Shown here: piece after piece, positions 35,049 through 45,159 of the stretch
How the letters are laid out: each line of letters begins with the position of its first letter
How positions within the stretch are numbered: the stretch's first letter is position 1
DNA from: Verrucomicrobiaceae bacterium
GTDB taxonomy: Bacteria; Verrucomicrobiota; Verrucomicrobiia; Verrucomicrobiales; Verrucomicrobiaceae
Direction: 5' to 3'
Assembly (NCBI GenBank): GCA_016795365.1
Contig: JAEUHN010000053.1
Location: 1-64,000, forward strand
DNA length: 64,000 bases
Notes under the pieces: model-generated
Told to the model about the DNA's origin: nothing
Seen by the model: the letters and a program-made list of their open reading frames with translations, nothing else
The model's database searches: none
Made by a program: the position numbers and the translations under genes

Positions 35049-38000
35049 ATGATTCGTTTTCTCCTCTTCTCGGTCCTTGCTCTCACGTCAGCCCTTGTGG
35101 TGACGGTGCAGGGACAGGCCGATGTTTTGCCGATGACCTCGGTGGAGGCGGTGAAGCGGGTGCAGCTAGGAGAGGCGGTCGCCCACGCCTTCCCGGTGCG
35201 ACTCCATGGAATCGTCGTGAGTGCGGGGCCCGTGCCGCAGCGCTTGGTGCTTCATGACGGGAAAACGTCGATCATGGTGATTGCTCCCGTCCCCATGCCG
35301 AACCTGCGCATTGGTCAGGAGGTGGACGTGGAGGGCTACGTATCGAACTACGAGCTGAACAAGAAGCGGTATCACATGATCGCGGCGACCAGCGTGAAGG
35401 CAGGCGACTTCCAGCCGCTGCCTGCTGCAAGTCCCGCCAGCTTTGCCGAACTCAATGCCTGCGAACGTCGTGATCAGTGGGTGAGCACTCAGGGATGGGT
35501 GGTGAACTGGCGTCGCTCATCGTCAAGATTCACGATCAAGCTGGCCTCGAAAGATGGCTGGCTCACCGCGTTGCTGTCAGTGCCTGAGATCGATCAATTG
35601 CCCGAAAACATCCTGGGAGCGAAGGTTCGCATCACGGGAATCAACACGCAGGAGAACAACGCGGGCGAGTCCATTCAGGTGGACTCGATAGATCGCATCG
35701 AGATGCTGGAACCTGGGACCAACGATCCCTTCGATGCGCCGCTGGTAAGCATGAAGGACGTCAGTGCCCGCAAGGTCATACTGGGCAAGCGGCTTCGGGT
35801 GCGTGGCACCCTCATCACCGTGATGGAGCAGCGCAAACTCATCGTGCAGGGCGATGGCGAAACCGCAGCCTTTGCACTCGCCGAGACGCGTGTGCCGGGC
35901 GATGGCAGGACCACCTTCGGTGATGGTGGCGAGGCGCCTGCACTGCTCCCGGGTGATCAGGTGGAGATCATCGGCTCTGCCATCGACCAGCCCTCATTTG
36001 CGATGAAGACTTACGGTATGGTTGATTGCTACGTGCGAGTTACGGGTAAAGGCCGTGTGCCGAAGCCTGAGCAGGTCACAATCGACCAGTTTATGAAGTA
36101 TCGGAGCGAGGGGCACTGGGTCACCTTCGAGGGCATCGTTCACGCATGGATGCTGCAACCCAACGCGATGACTTACTCCGTCGGTGACGAGGAGACCTGG
36201 ACGACCGTTGGAGTGCGCAGCCCCGATGTGACACACTTCCCGAAGGACCTCTTTGGCGCGCGATTACGCTTCACCGGACTTGCCACTGGTCTAGCGCTGA
36301 ATTTTCGCGGCGCGGAGATGATCGTGCCTGATCCCTCCTTCGTGGAAGTCATCAAGACCGGGAAGACCAGCCCTTTCGATGCTCCCGAGTTCTCTACCGT
36401 CGATGTCGCAAACGGACTCGTGCCCCAAGGCGAGCCTGTGCGGACCCGGGGTGTGCTCGTGGGACGCGAGCCATCGGTGCTTTACGTGCGTGGTGAACGC
36501 GCAGCCATTTGCGTCAGTCTTCAGATGCCCTGGGTTCGTCCGGGCAATCCACCGGCCATCGGCTTTGCTGACTGCGGCTTGTTGCCCGAGCTGAAGGTGG
36601 GAGACTTGGTAGAGGTCTCCGGGCATCGAATCCCCTCGCCGCGCTACGCAGCGTATGACCTCGCTAGCTCATCCGTGCGCATCACTGGTCATCAGGAAAA
36701 AGTTTCACCCGTGGACACCACGGTGAACAGGATCACTGCCGGTGAGCACACGAGTGATCTCGTTCAAATTCGCGCACGGCTGCTCACGATCCAGGTCTCT
36801 CCCGTCGGACGTGGCGAATGGCGCACCACAATGCTGCTCAAGGCACGTGGACAGCGCCTCACTGCTGTGCATCAGAGTTCGATCCTGCATCCGTTTGATT
36901 CGCTGAAGGTCGATGATGATCTTCTGGTGCAAGGCGTCGTCGATAAGGCTACACCGGACACCCCACGCCAGTTGTGGCTGTTCTCGCCATTGGATGTGAA
37001 GTCGCTCGGTGTCTCAGCCGAACTTGTGGAGCGCCGCCTCGGGCTCTGGGTGGGATCAAGCGTGCTCGTGGTCGGGCTTTTGTTTGCGTGGATCATGATC
37101 CTGCGCCGCTCACAGCGCCGCCAGGCCGCCGCCACGGCCGCGCTGAAGGAGGCTACTGACGCTGCGCGCGCCAGCGAGCAGCGCTGGAAGCTGCTCTTTG
37201 AGCAGAGCCCGCTGAGCGTGCAGATCTTTGCACCTGATGGACAGACCAAGCGCTTCAACGAAGCCTGGCAAAAGCTGTTCCGTTTGTCTGAAGAGCAAGG
37301 CTATGCCTTCAATGTGCTCAACGATCCTGACCTGAATGCTTCGGGCGCAGTGAATGCGATTCGCAAAGCTTTCGAAGGGGAAGTCGTGCATGTGCCTCCT
37401 GTGCCTTATCCGGTGCCAGGCGATCCACCGGAGACGCGCTGGATCGGCGGTGTGCTTTACCCCGTCAAGAATGAAGCGGGCGAGGTGATCGAAGTGGTGA
37501 CGATTCACAATGACATCACCGAGATGAAACAGGCCGAGGAGTCGATGCAGGCGCTCAACCAGACGCTCGAACAACGAGTGCAGGCACGCACCGCCGAGCT
37601 GGAGGTCGCGCGCGCCAATCTAAGCAAGGCCCTGGAGCAGGAGCGGGAACTGAACGATCTGAAGTCGCGCTTCGTGAGCATGGTCAGTCATGAGTTTCGC
37701 ACGCCTCTTGGGGTGACGATGTCGGCTGTGGAGATCATGCGGCACTTTGATGACAAGCTGCCTCCCGAGAAGCGGCGTGAGCTATGTGATGAGATTCACG
37801 GAGCCACGCGCAACATGGCCGGACTCATGGAGCAGGTGCTCGTCCTTGGTCGCGTGGAAGCCGGCAAGCTGGGATTCCGCCCCGCTCCGGTGGATCTGGA
37901 AGTGCTGATCAGCAAGTTGATCGACGAGTCCCTCTCGGCGACGAATCGCAAGTGTCCGATCAAACTTCACTGCGAAGGGGATCTCTCAGGTGCTCGGGGA

Positions 38001-38360
38001 GACGAGGCTCTGATCCGTCACATTTTGAGCAATCTCATCCACAACGCCGTGAAGTATTCTCCCGAGGAAGTCGATGTCATGGTGAGGGTCGGGCGCGATG
38101 GCGGGGATGTAGTCTGCGAGGTCGAGGACCACGGCATTGGCATTCCAGAGCATGACCGCGCTCATCTTTATGAAGCCTTCCACCGCTGCACGAACGTGGG
38201 CGACATTCCTGGCACCGGCCTCGGGCTCGTGATTGTGAAACGATGCGTCGATCTGCATGAAGGCAGCATCGAATTGAAGAGCGAAGTCGGGAAAGGAACG
38301 ACTTTCATCATCCGCTTACCCATGTTCGATTGTTCACGTTCAGACTCCCACTCCCAATGA
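35049..38360 (+). CDS. Hybrid-sensing histidine kinase with OB-like sensor repeats
   Basis: 1103 aa. Signal-like segment (1-24), then about 630 extracytoplasmic residues that read as six tandem OB-fold-like repeats (strand pattern V-x-x-x-G-x-V, then a ligand strand, then G-x-x-V-x-V-x-G; examples VRLHGIVVSAG and IGQEVDVEGYV). A membrane segment is near 664-686. It is followed by a PAS domain (WKLLFEQSPLSVQIF), a coiled coil, HisKA with SMVSHEFRTPLG (His about 881), and the ATPase domain with HNAVKYS, DHGIGIPE and GTGLGLVIVK. All catalytic boxes are intact. Stop overlaps the response regulator start (ATGA, 38357-38360). Confidence 0.92.
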   Translation: MIRFLLFSVLALTSALVVTVQGQADVLPMTSVEAVKRVQLGEAVAHAFPVRLHGIVVSAGPVPQRLVLHDGKTSIMVIAPVPMPNLRIGQEVDVEGYVSNYELNKKRYHMIAATSVKAGDFQPLPAASPASFAELNACERRDQWVSTQGWVVNWRRSSSRFTIKLASKDGWLTALLSVPEIDQLPENILGAKVRITGINTQENNAGESIQVDSIDRIEMLEPGTNDPFDAPLVSMKDVSARKVILGKRLRVRGTLITVMEQRKLIVQGDGETAAFALAETRVPGDGRTTFGDGGEAPALLPGDQVEIIGSAIDQPSFAMKTYGMVDCYVRVTGKGRVPKPEQVTIDQFMKYRSEGHWVTFEGIVHAWMLQPNAMTYSVGDEETWTTVGVRSPDVTHFPKDLFGARLRFTGLATGLALNFRGAEMIVPDPSFVEVIKTGKTSPFDAPEFSTVDVANGLVPQGEPVRTRGVLVGREPSVLYVRGERAAICVSLQMPWVRPGNPPAIGFADCGLLPELKVGDLVEVSGHRIPSPRYAAYDLASSSVRITGHQEKVSPVDTTVNRITAGEHTSDLVQIRARLLTIQVSPVGRGEWRTTMLLKARGQRLTAVHQSSILHPFDSLKVDDDLLVQGVVDKATPDTPRQLWLFSPLDVKSLGVSAELVERRLGLWVGSSVLVVGLLFAWIMILRRSQRRQAAATAALKEATDAARASEQRWKLLFEQSPLSVQIFAPDGQTKRFNEAWQKLFRLSEEQGYAFNVLNDPDLNASGAVNAIRKAFEGEVVHVPPVPYPVPGDPPETRWIGGVLYPVKNEAGEVIEVVTIHNDITEMKQAEESMQALNQTLEQRVQARTAELEVARANLSKALEQERELNDLKSRFVSMVSHEFRTPLGVTMSAVEIMRHFDDKLPPEKRRELCDEIHGATRNMAGLMEQVLVLGRVEAGKLGFRPAPVDLEVLISKLIDESLSATNRKCPIKLHCEGDLSGARGDEALIRHILSNLIHNAVKYSPEEVDVMVRVGRDGGDVVCEVEDHGIGIPEHDRAHLYEAFHRCTNVGDIPGTGLGLVIVKRCVDLHEGSIELKSEVGKGTTFIIRLPMFDCSRSDSHSQ

Positions 38361-38995
38361 AGAAGATACTCATCATCGAAGACCAGGCCTCCATGCGGAA
38401 GAACATCGCCTTCATTCTCGAAATGGAAGGCTTCAAAACCTGCTCTGCTGCCAATGGACGAGAAGGCGTTGAAGTCGCCAAGGCGGAGAAGCCCGATCTG
38501 ATTCTGTGTGATGTGATGATGCCTGAGCTGGATGGCTATGGCGTGGTGCAGACGCTTCGCGCTGATCCCTCGTTCGCCATGACGCCCTTCATCTTCCTCA
38601 CCGCTAAGAGTGACCGGAATGACATTCGCACCGGGATGAACAGCGGTGCTGATGACTACCTGACCAAGCCGGTGGTGCATAACGAACTGATGGCGGCAGT
38701 CCGCTCGCGTTTGGAACGCGCGAACGTGGTGCAGAGCGCCATTCAAGAGGCCGGTGTCTTCAATCCTGATTTCGACAACTACGTGCCCCTGCAGACCGCC
38801 TTTGGTCTCACGCCTCGTGAAGCCGAAGTGATGGCCTGGGTGGCTCAAGGCAAGAGCAATGGCGACATCGCGATGCTGCTCGACATGAGCGAGCGCACGG
38901 TGAAGCACCACGTGAGCCAGTGCTTCCAAAAGATGGGCGTCGAGAACCGCAGCGCCGCCACACTCATGGCTGTTGAAGTGTTGTCGCGTTCGTGA
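38357..38995 (+). CDS. Response regulator, REC plus LuxR/NarL HTH
   Basis: 212 aa from ATG 38357 (MKKILIIEDQ). REC domain with acidic pocket IIEDQ, phospho-acceptor in LILCDVMMPELDGYG, Thr in FIFLTAKSDRND and Lys in YLTKPV. The LuxR-type HTH at the C-terminus is FGLTPREAEVMAWVAQGKSN, with the recognition helix in SERTVKHHVSQCFQKMG. Cognate of the kinase by ATGA overlap. LuxR-type regulators bind short dyads as dimers, so it is the natural candidate for reading the GACTTTAGTC motif found nearby; that link is inference. Confidence 0.95.
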   Translation: MKKILIIEDQASMRKNIAFILEMEGFKTCSAANGREGVEVAKAEKPDLILCDVMMPELDGYGVVQTLRADPSFAMTPFIFLTAKSDRNDIRTGMNSGADDYLTKPVVHNELMAAVRSRLERANVVQSAIQEAGVFNPDFDNYVPLQTAFGLTPREAEVMAWVAQGKSNGDIAMLLDMSERTVKHHVSQCFQKMGVENRSAATLMAVEVLSRS

Positions 38996-39007
38996 CGCAC
39001 ACGGTCA

Positions 39008-42000
39008 TCATCGGAAGTAGATGAACTCCTTCGCGTTGAAGAACGCGTGAGCGAGGCTCTCCCAGGCAGCGGGTGTGTTGGCTCCGAAATCGTCGAGCGC
39101 GGTGAGCCAGCGTTGCATCTCTACGTTACTCGGATGGCGGGCAAAAGCGCGGGCGAACATGCTGCGGATGCGGGCTTCACGACTGGTGGATTGCTTCAAC
39201 ATCTCGGTGGTCCAATGTTTCGCCATCGCGTTCGCGAACGGGTCGTTCATGAGGATGAGCGCTTGCGTTGGAACATTGGTCACATCGCGTTTGCCGGTGG
39301 GAAGTTTGAGGTCGGGGAGATTGAAACCGGTGAGGAAACTCGGTGGCTGCATGATGGACATCTGAAGGTAAATCGAACGGCGACCGTTGCCATCGAGCGG
39401 GCCGCTGAACAGACGTTTTGCTCCATCCTCTGCGGGGCGTGAGGGGAGGATAGGGCGACCGTAGAGCTGCGGATCGAGTCGGCCGGAGACGGCGAGCAGT
39501 GAATCGCGGATGGACTCGGCTTCGAGACGGCGAGTGGGATAGTAGGAGAGGAGGCGATTTGATGGATCGCGGTCGCGTGCGGCATCGGTGGCTTGGCCGG
39601 ACTGGCGGAAGGTCTGGCTGAGCACGAGTTTGCGCACGAGCTTCTTCGTGGACCAGCCTTCGCGGATGAACTCGCGGGCAAGCCAGTCGAGCAGTTCGGG
39701 ATGCGAAGGTTTGTCGCCGAGGCGGCCAAAGTCATCCGGCGTGGCGACGAGGCCGGTGCCGAAGATCCACTGCCACACGCGGTTCACATACACGCGTGCC
39801 GTGAGCGGATGCTCGGGATCGACGAGGGAGTTGGCGAGAGCGAGGCGGTTGGTGATGCGATCGCCGTGCAGCATTTGGAGCGACGCGGGCGGCACAAGCT
39901 CGCCGAGGGCATCGACATTGCCTCGAACGTTGAGAGGATACTTCGCGGTGGTTACGTCGCGTTCGTCCATGCTGTTCACCGTGCGCGGGAAGGCGATGCT
40001 GGCTTCGATGCGGCGATAGTCGGCGACGAGGTCGGCGAGCTTGGTGCCAGCGACGAGTTGGTTCGGCAGGAGCTTCTTCGCGAGCAAGAACTCGATGAGC
40101 TTTTGGTCGCCGGGCCTTGTTTGATCGCTGCACCAGCGCTGGACTCCATTGTGGAACCAAGCGGAGATGCGCGCCCAGGCTTCGTTGCTGGTCTTCGCAT
40201 CAGTGCCTTCATACAAGGTCGCGAAGCCATCGAATTCATCCTGAGGCGTGCTGTCAGTGTCATGCCCCACGATGCCAGTGATGCTGAGCCAGCTTCGTTT
40301 GTCGTAGCCGAAGTCGTTGTTCTTGAGTCCCTTCGCGAGGCCAGTCCGTGGTGGGAAATTGGGGTTCAGCGAGGACGTGCAGAACTCGACGGTGACTTGC
40401 TGGGCACCATTCCTCAGCTCGGCATCGGCGAAGGATTTCCACTGCGGATCGGAGTTCGTGTAGAACGCTATGGTTTCGTTTTGGAAGGCATGATCATCGA
40501 CGACAAGATGACCACCGAACCCGCCTCCAGCGGCGCAGAGGCTCACGAACTTGCCGGGCACGAGATGCTGCGGCGGCATGCGCAGGCTGCCGGGCAGCTT
40601 CGAACTGAGAGCGTGCGAATGCCATCCGCGTGGCAGCAGTCGCGAGACTATCGTGTCGCCCTCGAGAGCGATCAGAGGCGTGGCTTCCGTGACGAAGCCA
40701 TGGGCAAAACCATCGCCTTCGAAGACCCAACCTTCCGGCAGCCGCGCGTGATCGAGATCGAGCAGCGGCTTGAAGTTTGCGTTTGCCTTTTTCGTTGCCG
40801 AGCGAGCAGCGATCCACTCGGCTTTCAGTTCATTGAACGTGGCCGCTGCGTCGTTCGGACGTTGAAGCAATCGCACGAGCGGATAGGCGATCTCCGTCGG
40901 CTTCAGTGTGAGTATTGACACTTCATCGAGAATGCTCTTCCACTTCGCGACCTCTGCCTCGTTGCCCCTCTGCGGCGAAACCGAGCCATCCTGTGCCTCC
41001 TTTGCCGCAGCCGGGAGAAGGGGCTGAGACTCACGCCACAGCTTGGCCATTTCGGCACGAATCGACGCACGCAGCTCTTTGAGCTTCGCAATGGCGGTGT
41101 CGTTCTTGCCGGGGGCATCAATGACGCGCGAAGTCCATCGAGGCGTGGTGAACATCGCCGCGAGTGAGTAATAGTCGCGCTGCGAGACGGCTTCGAGCTT
41201 GTGATCGTGGCAACGTGCGCAGGCGACTGTGGTGGCGAGGAAGGCTTTGGAGAAGGCGTCGATTTTGTTGTTCACCATCTCCTGATGGATGCCGTTGAAC
41301 ATGAGGCTGCTGCCGTGGCGGTGCTCGCCCATGTGGTAAAACATGGGGCCGATGAGGCTTTCGTTGGTTTGCGCCTGCGGATGAATGCGCGGCTGCTGTA
41401 GAAGTTCTCCGGCGAGTTGCTCGCGCACGAGGTGATCAAAGCCGACGTCGTCATTGAAGGCGCGGATGAGGTAGTCGCGATACTCGTGCGAGCCCTTGGC
41501 GGGATTGTCCCATTCGTAGCCATACGTGTCCGTGTAGCGCACCACGTCCATCCAGTGTCGGGCGAAGTGTTCGCCGAAGTGTGGTGAGGCGAGCAATGAG
41601 TCGACATGGGACTCATAGGTCGGATGGGACTGATATGCTGATGGGGGGAGCCCCGTGAGCACGAAGCTCACACGGCGGCGAAGCGTGGCATCATTCGCTG
41701 GCGGTGCGGACGTGAGTTTAGCGGCATCGAGCGTGGCTTTGATAAAACGATCCACAGGCTCCTTTGACCACGCGCCATCGTTCACCGTCGGTGGCTCGAC
41801 TTTGCGCATCGGTTTGAGGCTCCACCAATCGAGGCGCTTCTGGAATTCGGTGGCCCACGTGTCGTCCGATTTCAGCGCTGCGGTATTTGCTGATGCGACG
41901 CGCGGATCAGGCGCGCCTTGGCGAATCCACTCGGCCAGCAGTTCGATCTCCAGGCGTGGCAGCATCTGCTTCGGTGGCATCTTGAGGTCCTTCTCGGCGT

Positions 42001-42253
42001 GGCTCAGTGCCTTCATGATGAGGCTCGCTTCCGGCTTGCCAGGAGCGATCGCTGGTCCGCTGTCTCCACCTTTCTCCCAGCCGCTCTTCGAATCGAGCGC
42101 GAGACCACCTTTGATCTTCTTCTCATGCGAGTGGCACTCAAAGCACCGCTGCTTCAGGAGCGGTTCCACCTTGGAAACAAAGAGATCATCGGCTCGCGTG
42201 ACTGAGGCACTGAGCATCATTATGACTCCGAGGCTGCGAAAGGCGGGCGGCAT
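39008..42253 (-). CDS. PSCyt1/DUF1549/DUF1553 cytochrome-type protein
   Basis: 1081 aa, exported (N-terminal hydrophobic segment). The planctomycete cytochrome C domain comes first, with heme motif CFECH near residue 37, then DUF1549 (KEPVDRFIKATLDAAKL, WMDVVRYTDTYGYEWDNP) with a second CxxCH (CARCH), and C-terminal DUF1553 (LTARVYVNRVWQWIFGTG, YPTRRLEAESIRDSLLAVSG). Two CxxCH motifs suggest two hemes. Such proteins are a hallmark of Planctomycetes/Verrucomicrobia, usually paired with DUF1501; here the upstream neighbour is a lactonase 68 bp away. Redox function on organic substrates is assumed, not shown. Confidence 0.92.
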   Translation of the reverse strand: MPPAFRSLGVIMMLSASVTRADDLFVSKVEPLLKQRCFECHSHEKKIKGGLALDSKSGWEKGGDSGPAIAPGKPEASLIMKALSHAEKDLKMPPKQMLPRLEIELLAEWIRQGAPDPRVASANTAALKSDDTWATEFQKRLDWWSLKPMRKVEPPTVNDGAWSKEPVDRFIKATLDAAKLTSAPPANDATLRRRVSFVLTGLPPSAYQSHPTYESHVDSLLASPHFGEHFARHWMDVVRYTDTYGYEWDNPAKGSHEYRDYLIRAFNDDVGFDHLVREQLAGELLQQPRIHPQAQTNESLIGPMFYHMGEHRHGSSLMFNGIHQEMVNNKIDAFSKAFLATTVACARCHDHKLEAVSQRDYYSLAAMFTTPRWTSRVIDAPGKNDTAIAKLKELRASIRAEMAKLWRESQPLLPAAAKEAQDGSVSPQRGNEAEVAKWKSILDEVSILTLKPTEIAYPLVRLLQRPNDAAATFNELKAEWIAARSATKKANANFKPLLDLDHARLPEGWVFEGDGFAHGFVTEATPLIALEGDTIVSRLLPRGWHSHALSSKLPGSLRMPPQHLVPGKFVSLCAAGGGFGGHLVVDDHAFQNETIAFYTNSDPQWKSFADAELRNGAQQVTVEFCTSSLNPNFPPRTGLAKGLKNNDFGYDKRSWLSITGIVGHDTDSTPQDEFDGFATLYEGTDAKTSNEAWARISAWFHNGVQRWCSDQTRPGDQKLIEFLLAKKLLPNQLVAGTKLADLVADYRRIEASIAFPRTVNSMDERDVTTAKYPLNVRGNVDALGELVPPASLQMLHGDRITNRLALANSLVDPEHPLTARVYVNRVWQWIFGTGLVATPDDFGRLGDKPSHPELLDWLAREFIREGWSTKKLVRKLVLSQTFRQSGQATDAARDRDPSNRLLSYYPTRRLEAESIRDSLLAVSGRLDPQLYGRPILPSRPAEDGAKRLFSGPLDGNGRRSIYLQMSIMQPPSFLTGFNLPDLKLPTGKRDVTNVPTQALILMNDPFANAMAKHWTTEMLKQSTSREARIRSMFARAFARHPSNVEMQRWLTALDDFGANTPAAWESLAHAFFNAKEFIYFR

Positions 42254-42321
42254 TCGCAGCTACTCAACGTTCCTCGAAGAAGATCTCTCGTGACCGATCG
42301 TCAAATGATCTGGGCTGTTAG

Positions 42322-43587
42322 CTACAGATCGCGAAACACGATGATCGAAGGATTGCCCACGGGCGTGTAGTGCCCGGTGAACTTGAGGCCGCCGGTGGCC
42401 TTGTCCACGCGGAAGGCGGCGATGTGATCGGCGCGTTGATTGCAGGAGTAAAGAAACTCGCCAGTGGGATCAAAGGTGAAGCTGCGGGGGTAGTCGCCGC
42501 GAGTCCATTCCTCGGTGACGAAGGTGAGCGTGCCATCGTTGCCGATCGCGAAGATGGCGATGCTGTCGTGGAGGCGATTGCCTGCATAGACAAACTTGCC
42601 ATCTGCGGAGACGGCGATCTCGGAGCAGAAGTTGCTGCCCGCATATCCAGGAGGCAGGCTGGAGATAGTCTGGCGCGAAGTGAGTTTACCGTGGTCGGCA
42701 TCGTAGTCGAAGAGCACGACGGTGGAGCCTTCCTCCTGGATCGAGTAGAACCATCGACCATTGGGATGGAAGGCGAAGTGCCGGGGCCCATCGCCTGGGG
42801 GCAGGCTCACAAAGGGAGGGTCGTTCGCGATGAGCTGGCCCTTCGTGGCGTCGAACTTCCACACGATGATCTGGTCGAGTCCGAGGTCCACATGGATCAC
42901 AAATTTGCCCGAGGGATCGGCTTCGATCATGTGGGCGTGAGTTTGATCATGGCCGCTGAAGGCGAAGCTGCCGGGGGCGGCGTTGGTGGCCTTGGTGGGG
43001 CCGAGCTGGCCAGCATCCTTCTTCACGTCCGTGGCCTCGCCGAGACTGCCATCTTCTTTGATCGGCATCACGGCCACGGACCCTCCGAAGTAGTTCGCCA
43101 CGAGCACGAACTTGCCCGAGGGATGCACGCTGAGATGGGCGGGACCTTTGCCGCAGGAACTCACCGAATTGAGCAGCGTGAGCTGGCCTGTGGATGGATC
43201 AATGGCGAAGGCGCTGACGCTGCCGGACTCGTTGTCGCCAAGACGCTCGGTTTCATTGGCCGAGTAGAGTCGTGTCTTGGATGCGTTGAAGGCGAGCGCG
43301 CTAGGGCTCGTGCCCATCTCATACAATCCGCAAGGTGTGAGGGCACCCGTTTCGCGATTCACATCGAAGAGATGAATGCCACGTCCATTGCCCGGCGGCA
43401 GATCGACTTGTGTGGGCCGCATGTTCTTAAGCGGCGAGGTGTAGGTGCCGACGTAGGCGATGAGCTTGGTGCCGGGGTTGGCAGCATTGGCAGCTTCGTT
43501 CTTCATTAGGAGCGGAGTCGCAGCCAGAGCGGTGCTGACCTTGAGGAAGGAACGACGTGAACGCGAGGAGAAGGAGGTGGGCTGCAT
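42322..43587 (-). CDS. Lactonase-family seven-bladed propeller, Tat-exported
   Basis: 421 aa of the 6-phosphogluconolactonase-like (Pgl/lactonase) family. The N-terminus has SRRSFLKVSTALAATPLL, a twin-arginine signal. Propeller blades follow: YVGTYTSP, IHLFDVNRETGALTPCG, GPAHLSVHPSGKFVLVANY, THAHMIEADPSGKFV, GPRHFAFHPNGRWFYSIQEE, YPRSFTFDPTGEFLYSCNQ. Export makes a role in the classical pentose phosphate route unlikely; it may hydrolyse extracellular lactones. Upstream of the cytochrome-type gene, probably one operon. Confidence 0.9.
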   Translation of the reverse strand: MQPTSFSSRSRRSFLKVSTALAATPLLMKNEAANAANPGTKLIAYVGTYTSPLKNMRPTQVDLPPGNGRGIHLFDVNRETGALTPCGLYEMGTSPSALAFNASKTRLYSANETERLGDNESGSVSAFAIDPSTGQLTLLNSVSSCGKGPAHLSVHPSGKFVLVANYFGGSVAVMPIKEDGSLGEATDVKKDAGQLGPTKATNAAPGSFAFSGHDQTHAHMIEADPSGKFVIHVDLGLDQIIVWKFDATKGQLIANDPPFVSLPPGDGPRHFAFHPNGRWFYSIQEEGSTVVLFDYDADHGKLTSRQTISSLPPGYAGSNFCSEIAVSADGKFVYAGNRLHDSIAIFAIGNDGTLTFVTEEWTRGDYPRSFTFDPTGEFLYSCNQRADHIAAFRVDKATGGLKFTGHYTPVGNPSIIVFRDL

Positions 43588-43764
43588 GGACAGCGGGCTA
43601 CGTGATCAGCGTGCAGCGTATTGCAAGACGGAGCATCGAGCTGGTTGCGCTGGGCGTGTGATCGTTTGGCATACCTCGTGCGTGAATTGTTCGTATGCAG
43701 CATCAGGGGCCTGCTTTGAAAGCTAGCAGCCCCGATGTTCGTCTCCTGAGTCCCCCAAAAAATA

Positions 43765-45084
43765 ATGAACCATTCCCGTCGCAAGTTTCTCCGCGGTGCC
43801 GGCATCCTCATGGGATTGCCTTGGCTCGAATCTGTCTGCTCATTTGGCGCTGAATCACTGAAGAAGAACGTGGCTCCGCGTCGTGTCGCCGTCTGCTTCA
43901 CGGGCAACGGCGTGAACCCGTATCACTGGGGTGCCAAACAAGGCCCTGGCGGCATGGAATTCCTTCAATCGCTGAAGCCTCTGGAGCCGCTCAAGAGCAA
44001 GGTGAATGTGTTCACGGGCCTGTGGAATCCCACCACGGTGCAGGGTGAGGGCGGACACTATCCAAAGATGAATGTGCTCTCGGGTCTGAAGGTGAAAAAG
44101 ACCACCACGGATGTGGAAGTGGGCATCACCATGGATCAGATCATCGCGGCCCATGCTGGCAAGGAAACGCCGGTGCCGAGCATGGTGCTGGGCACGGAGC
44201 GTCCGAGCTACAGCGTGGACTCGGGCTTCACCTCGATCTACTCGGCTTACATCTCGTGGAGCAATCCGACCACTCCAGCGCCGAAGGAAATCTTCCCGCA
44301 GCAAGCCTTCGATCAGCTCTTCGACGACGGCTCTCAGCGCAAGCGCGACAAGAGCATCCTCGACCTCGTGCTCGACGACGCGAACTCCCTGCGCACCCGC
44401 CTCAGCCATCGCGACTCGCAGAAGCTGGATGAATACCTGTCCTCGGTCCGCGAACTTGAGCAGCGCGTGGAGCGGGCGGAGAAGTTCAGCAAGGCGGAGA
44501 CGAATGGCGAAGGCTGGCAGCCGACGGTCAAATCGGTGACCATGAAGCGCCCAGGCCCTGGCATCCCAGCCGTGGCCGAAGAGCATCTGCGCCTGATGTT
44601 TGAGATCATGGTGCTCGGCTTCCAGATGGATCGCACGCGTGTGGCCACCTTCATGATGAACAATGATTTGTCGAACATGCGCTTCCAAGGGTTGGCCGAT
44701 GTGACCGGAGGCATCCATGAGCTGTCGCATCACGCGGGCGATGAGCACCGCCTCGCGATGTATCAGAAGGTGAACGAGTATCAGGTGAAGCTCTGGGCCG
44801 AAGCTCTGACTAAGATGGCCAACACCAACGAGGGCGAACGCAGCCTCCTGGACAACTCGATGATCATGCTCACTAGCAGCCTCTTTGACGGCAATGCGCA
44901 TGATTCTCGCCAGCTCCCCGTCGTGCTCGCAGGCCTCGGCGGCGGCACCATCAAGGGCGGACAATTCTACGACTACAGCAAGGACGAGAACCGCAAGCTT
45001 TGCCGCCTCCACATGGCCATCATGGATCGCATGGGCGTCCACATGGGTCAGTTTGGTGATGCGGACAAAGCGCTGGCGATTTGA
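43765..45084 (+). CDS. DUF1552 protein, Tat-exported
   Basis: 439 aa. MNHSRRKFLRGAGILMGLPWLE is a twin-arginine signal. The DUF1552 body follows: VAVCFTGNGVNPYHWG, VNVFTGLWNP, GITMDQIIAAHAG, SYVDSGF-type region, HLRLMFEIMVLGFQMDRTRV, GIHELSHHAGDE and LTSSLFDGNAHDSRQLPVVLAGLGG. DUF1552 genes commonly pair with DUF1588/DUF1592 cytochrome genes; none is adjacent here. Divergent from the lactonase gene. Function unknown. Confidence 0.9.
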   Translation: MNHSRRKFLRGAGILMGLPWLESVCSFGAESLKKNVAPRRVAVCFTGNGVNPYHWGAKQGPGGMEFLQSLKPLEPLKSKVNVFTGLWNPTTVQGEGGHYPKMNVLSGLKVKKTTTDVEVGITMDQIIAAHAGKETPVPSMVLGTERPSYSVDSGFTSIYSAYISWSNPTTPAPKEIFPQQAFDQLFDDGSQRKRDKSILDLVLDDANSLRTRLSHRDSQKLDEYLSSVRELEQRVERAEKFSKAETNGEGWQPTVKSVTMKRPGPGIPAVAEEHLRLMFEIMVLGFQMDRTRVATFMMNNDLSNMRFQGLADVTGGIHELSHHAGDEHRLAMYQKVNEYQVKLWAEALTKMANTNEGERSLLDNSMIMLTSSLFDGNAHDSRQLPVVLAGLGGGTIKGGQFYDYSKDENRKLCRLHMAIMDRMGVHMGQFGDADKALAI

Positions 45085-45159
45085 TGCCGATTCACGGCAC
45101 GCGCTCGAGATCGGGCGCGTGCTCTTGCATCTCCGCGATTGGTTCGATAGGCTGCGGGC

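Noticed and set aside
42370-43509. Plus-strand frame of 379 codons opposite the lactonase
   Set aside because: Antisense shadow of a propeller gene with clear blades.
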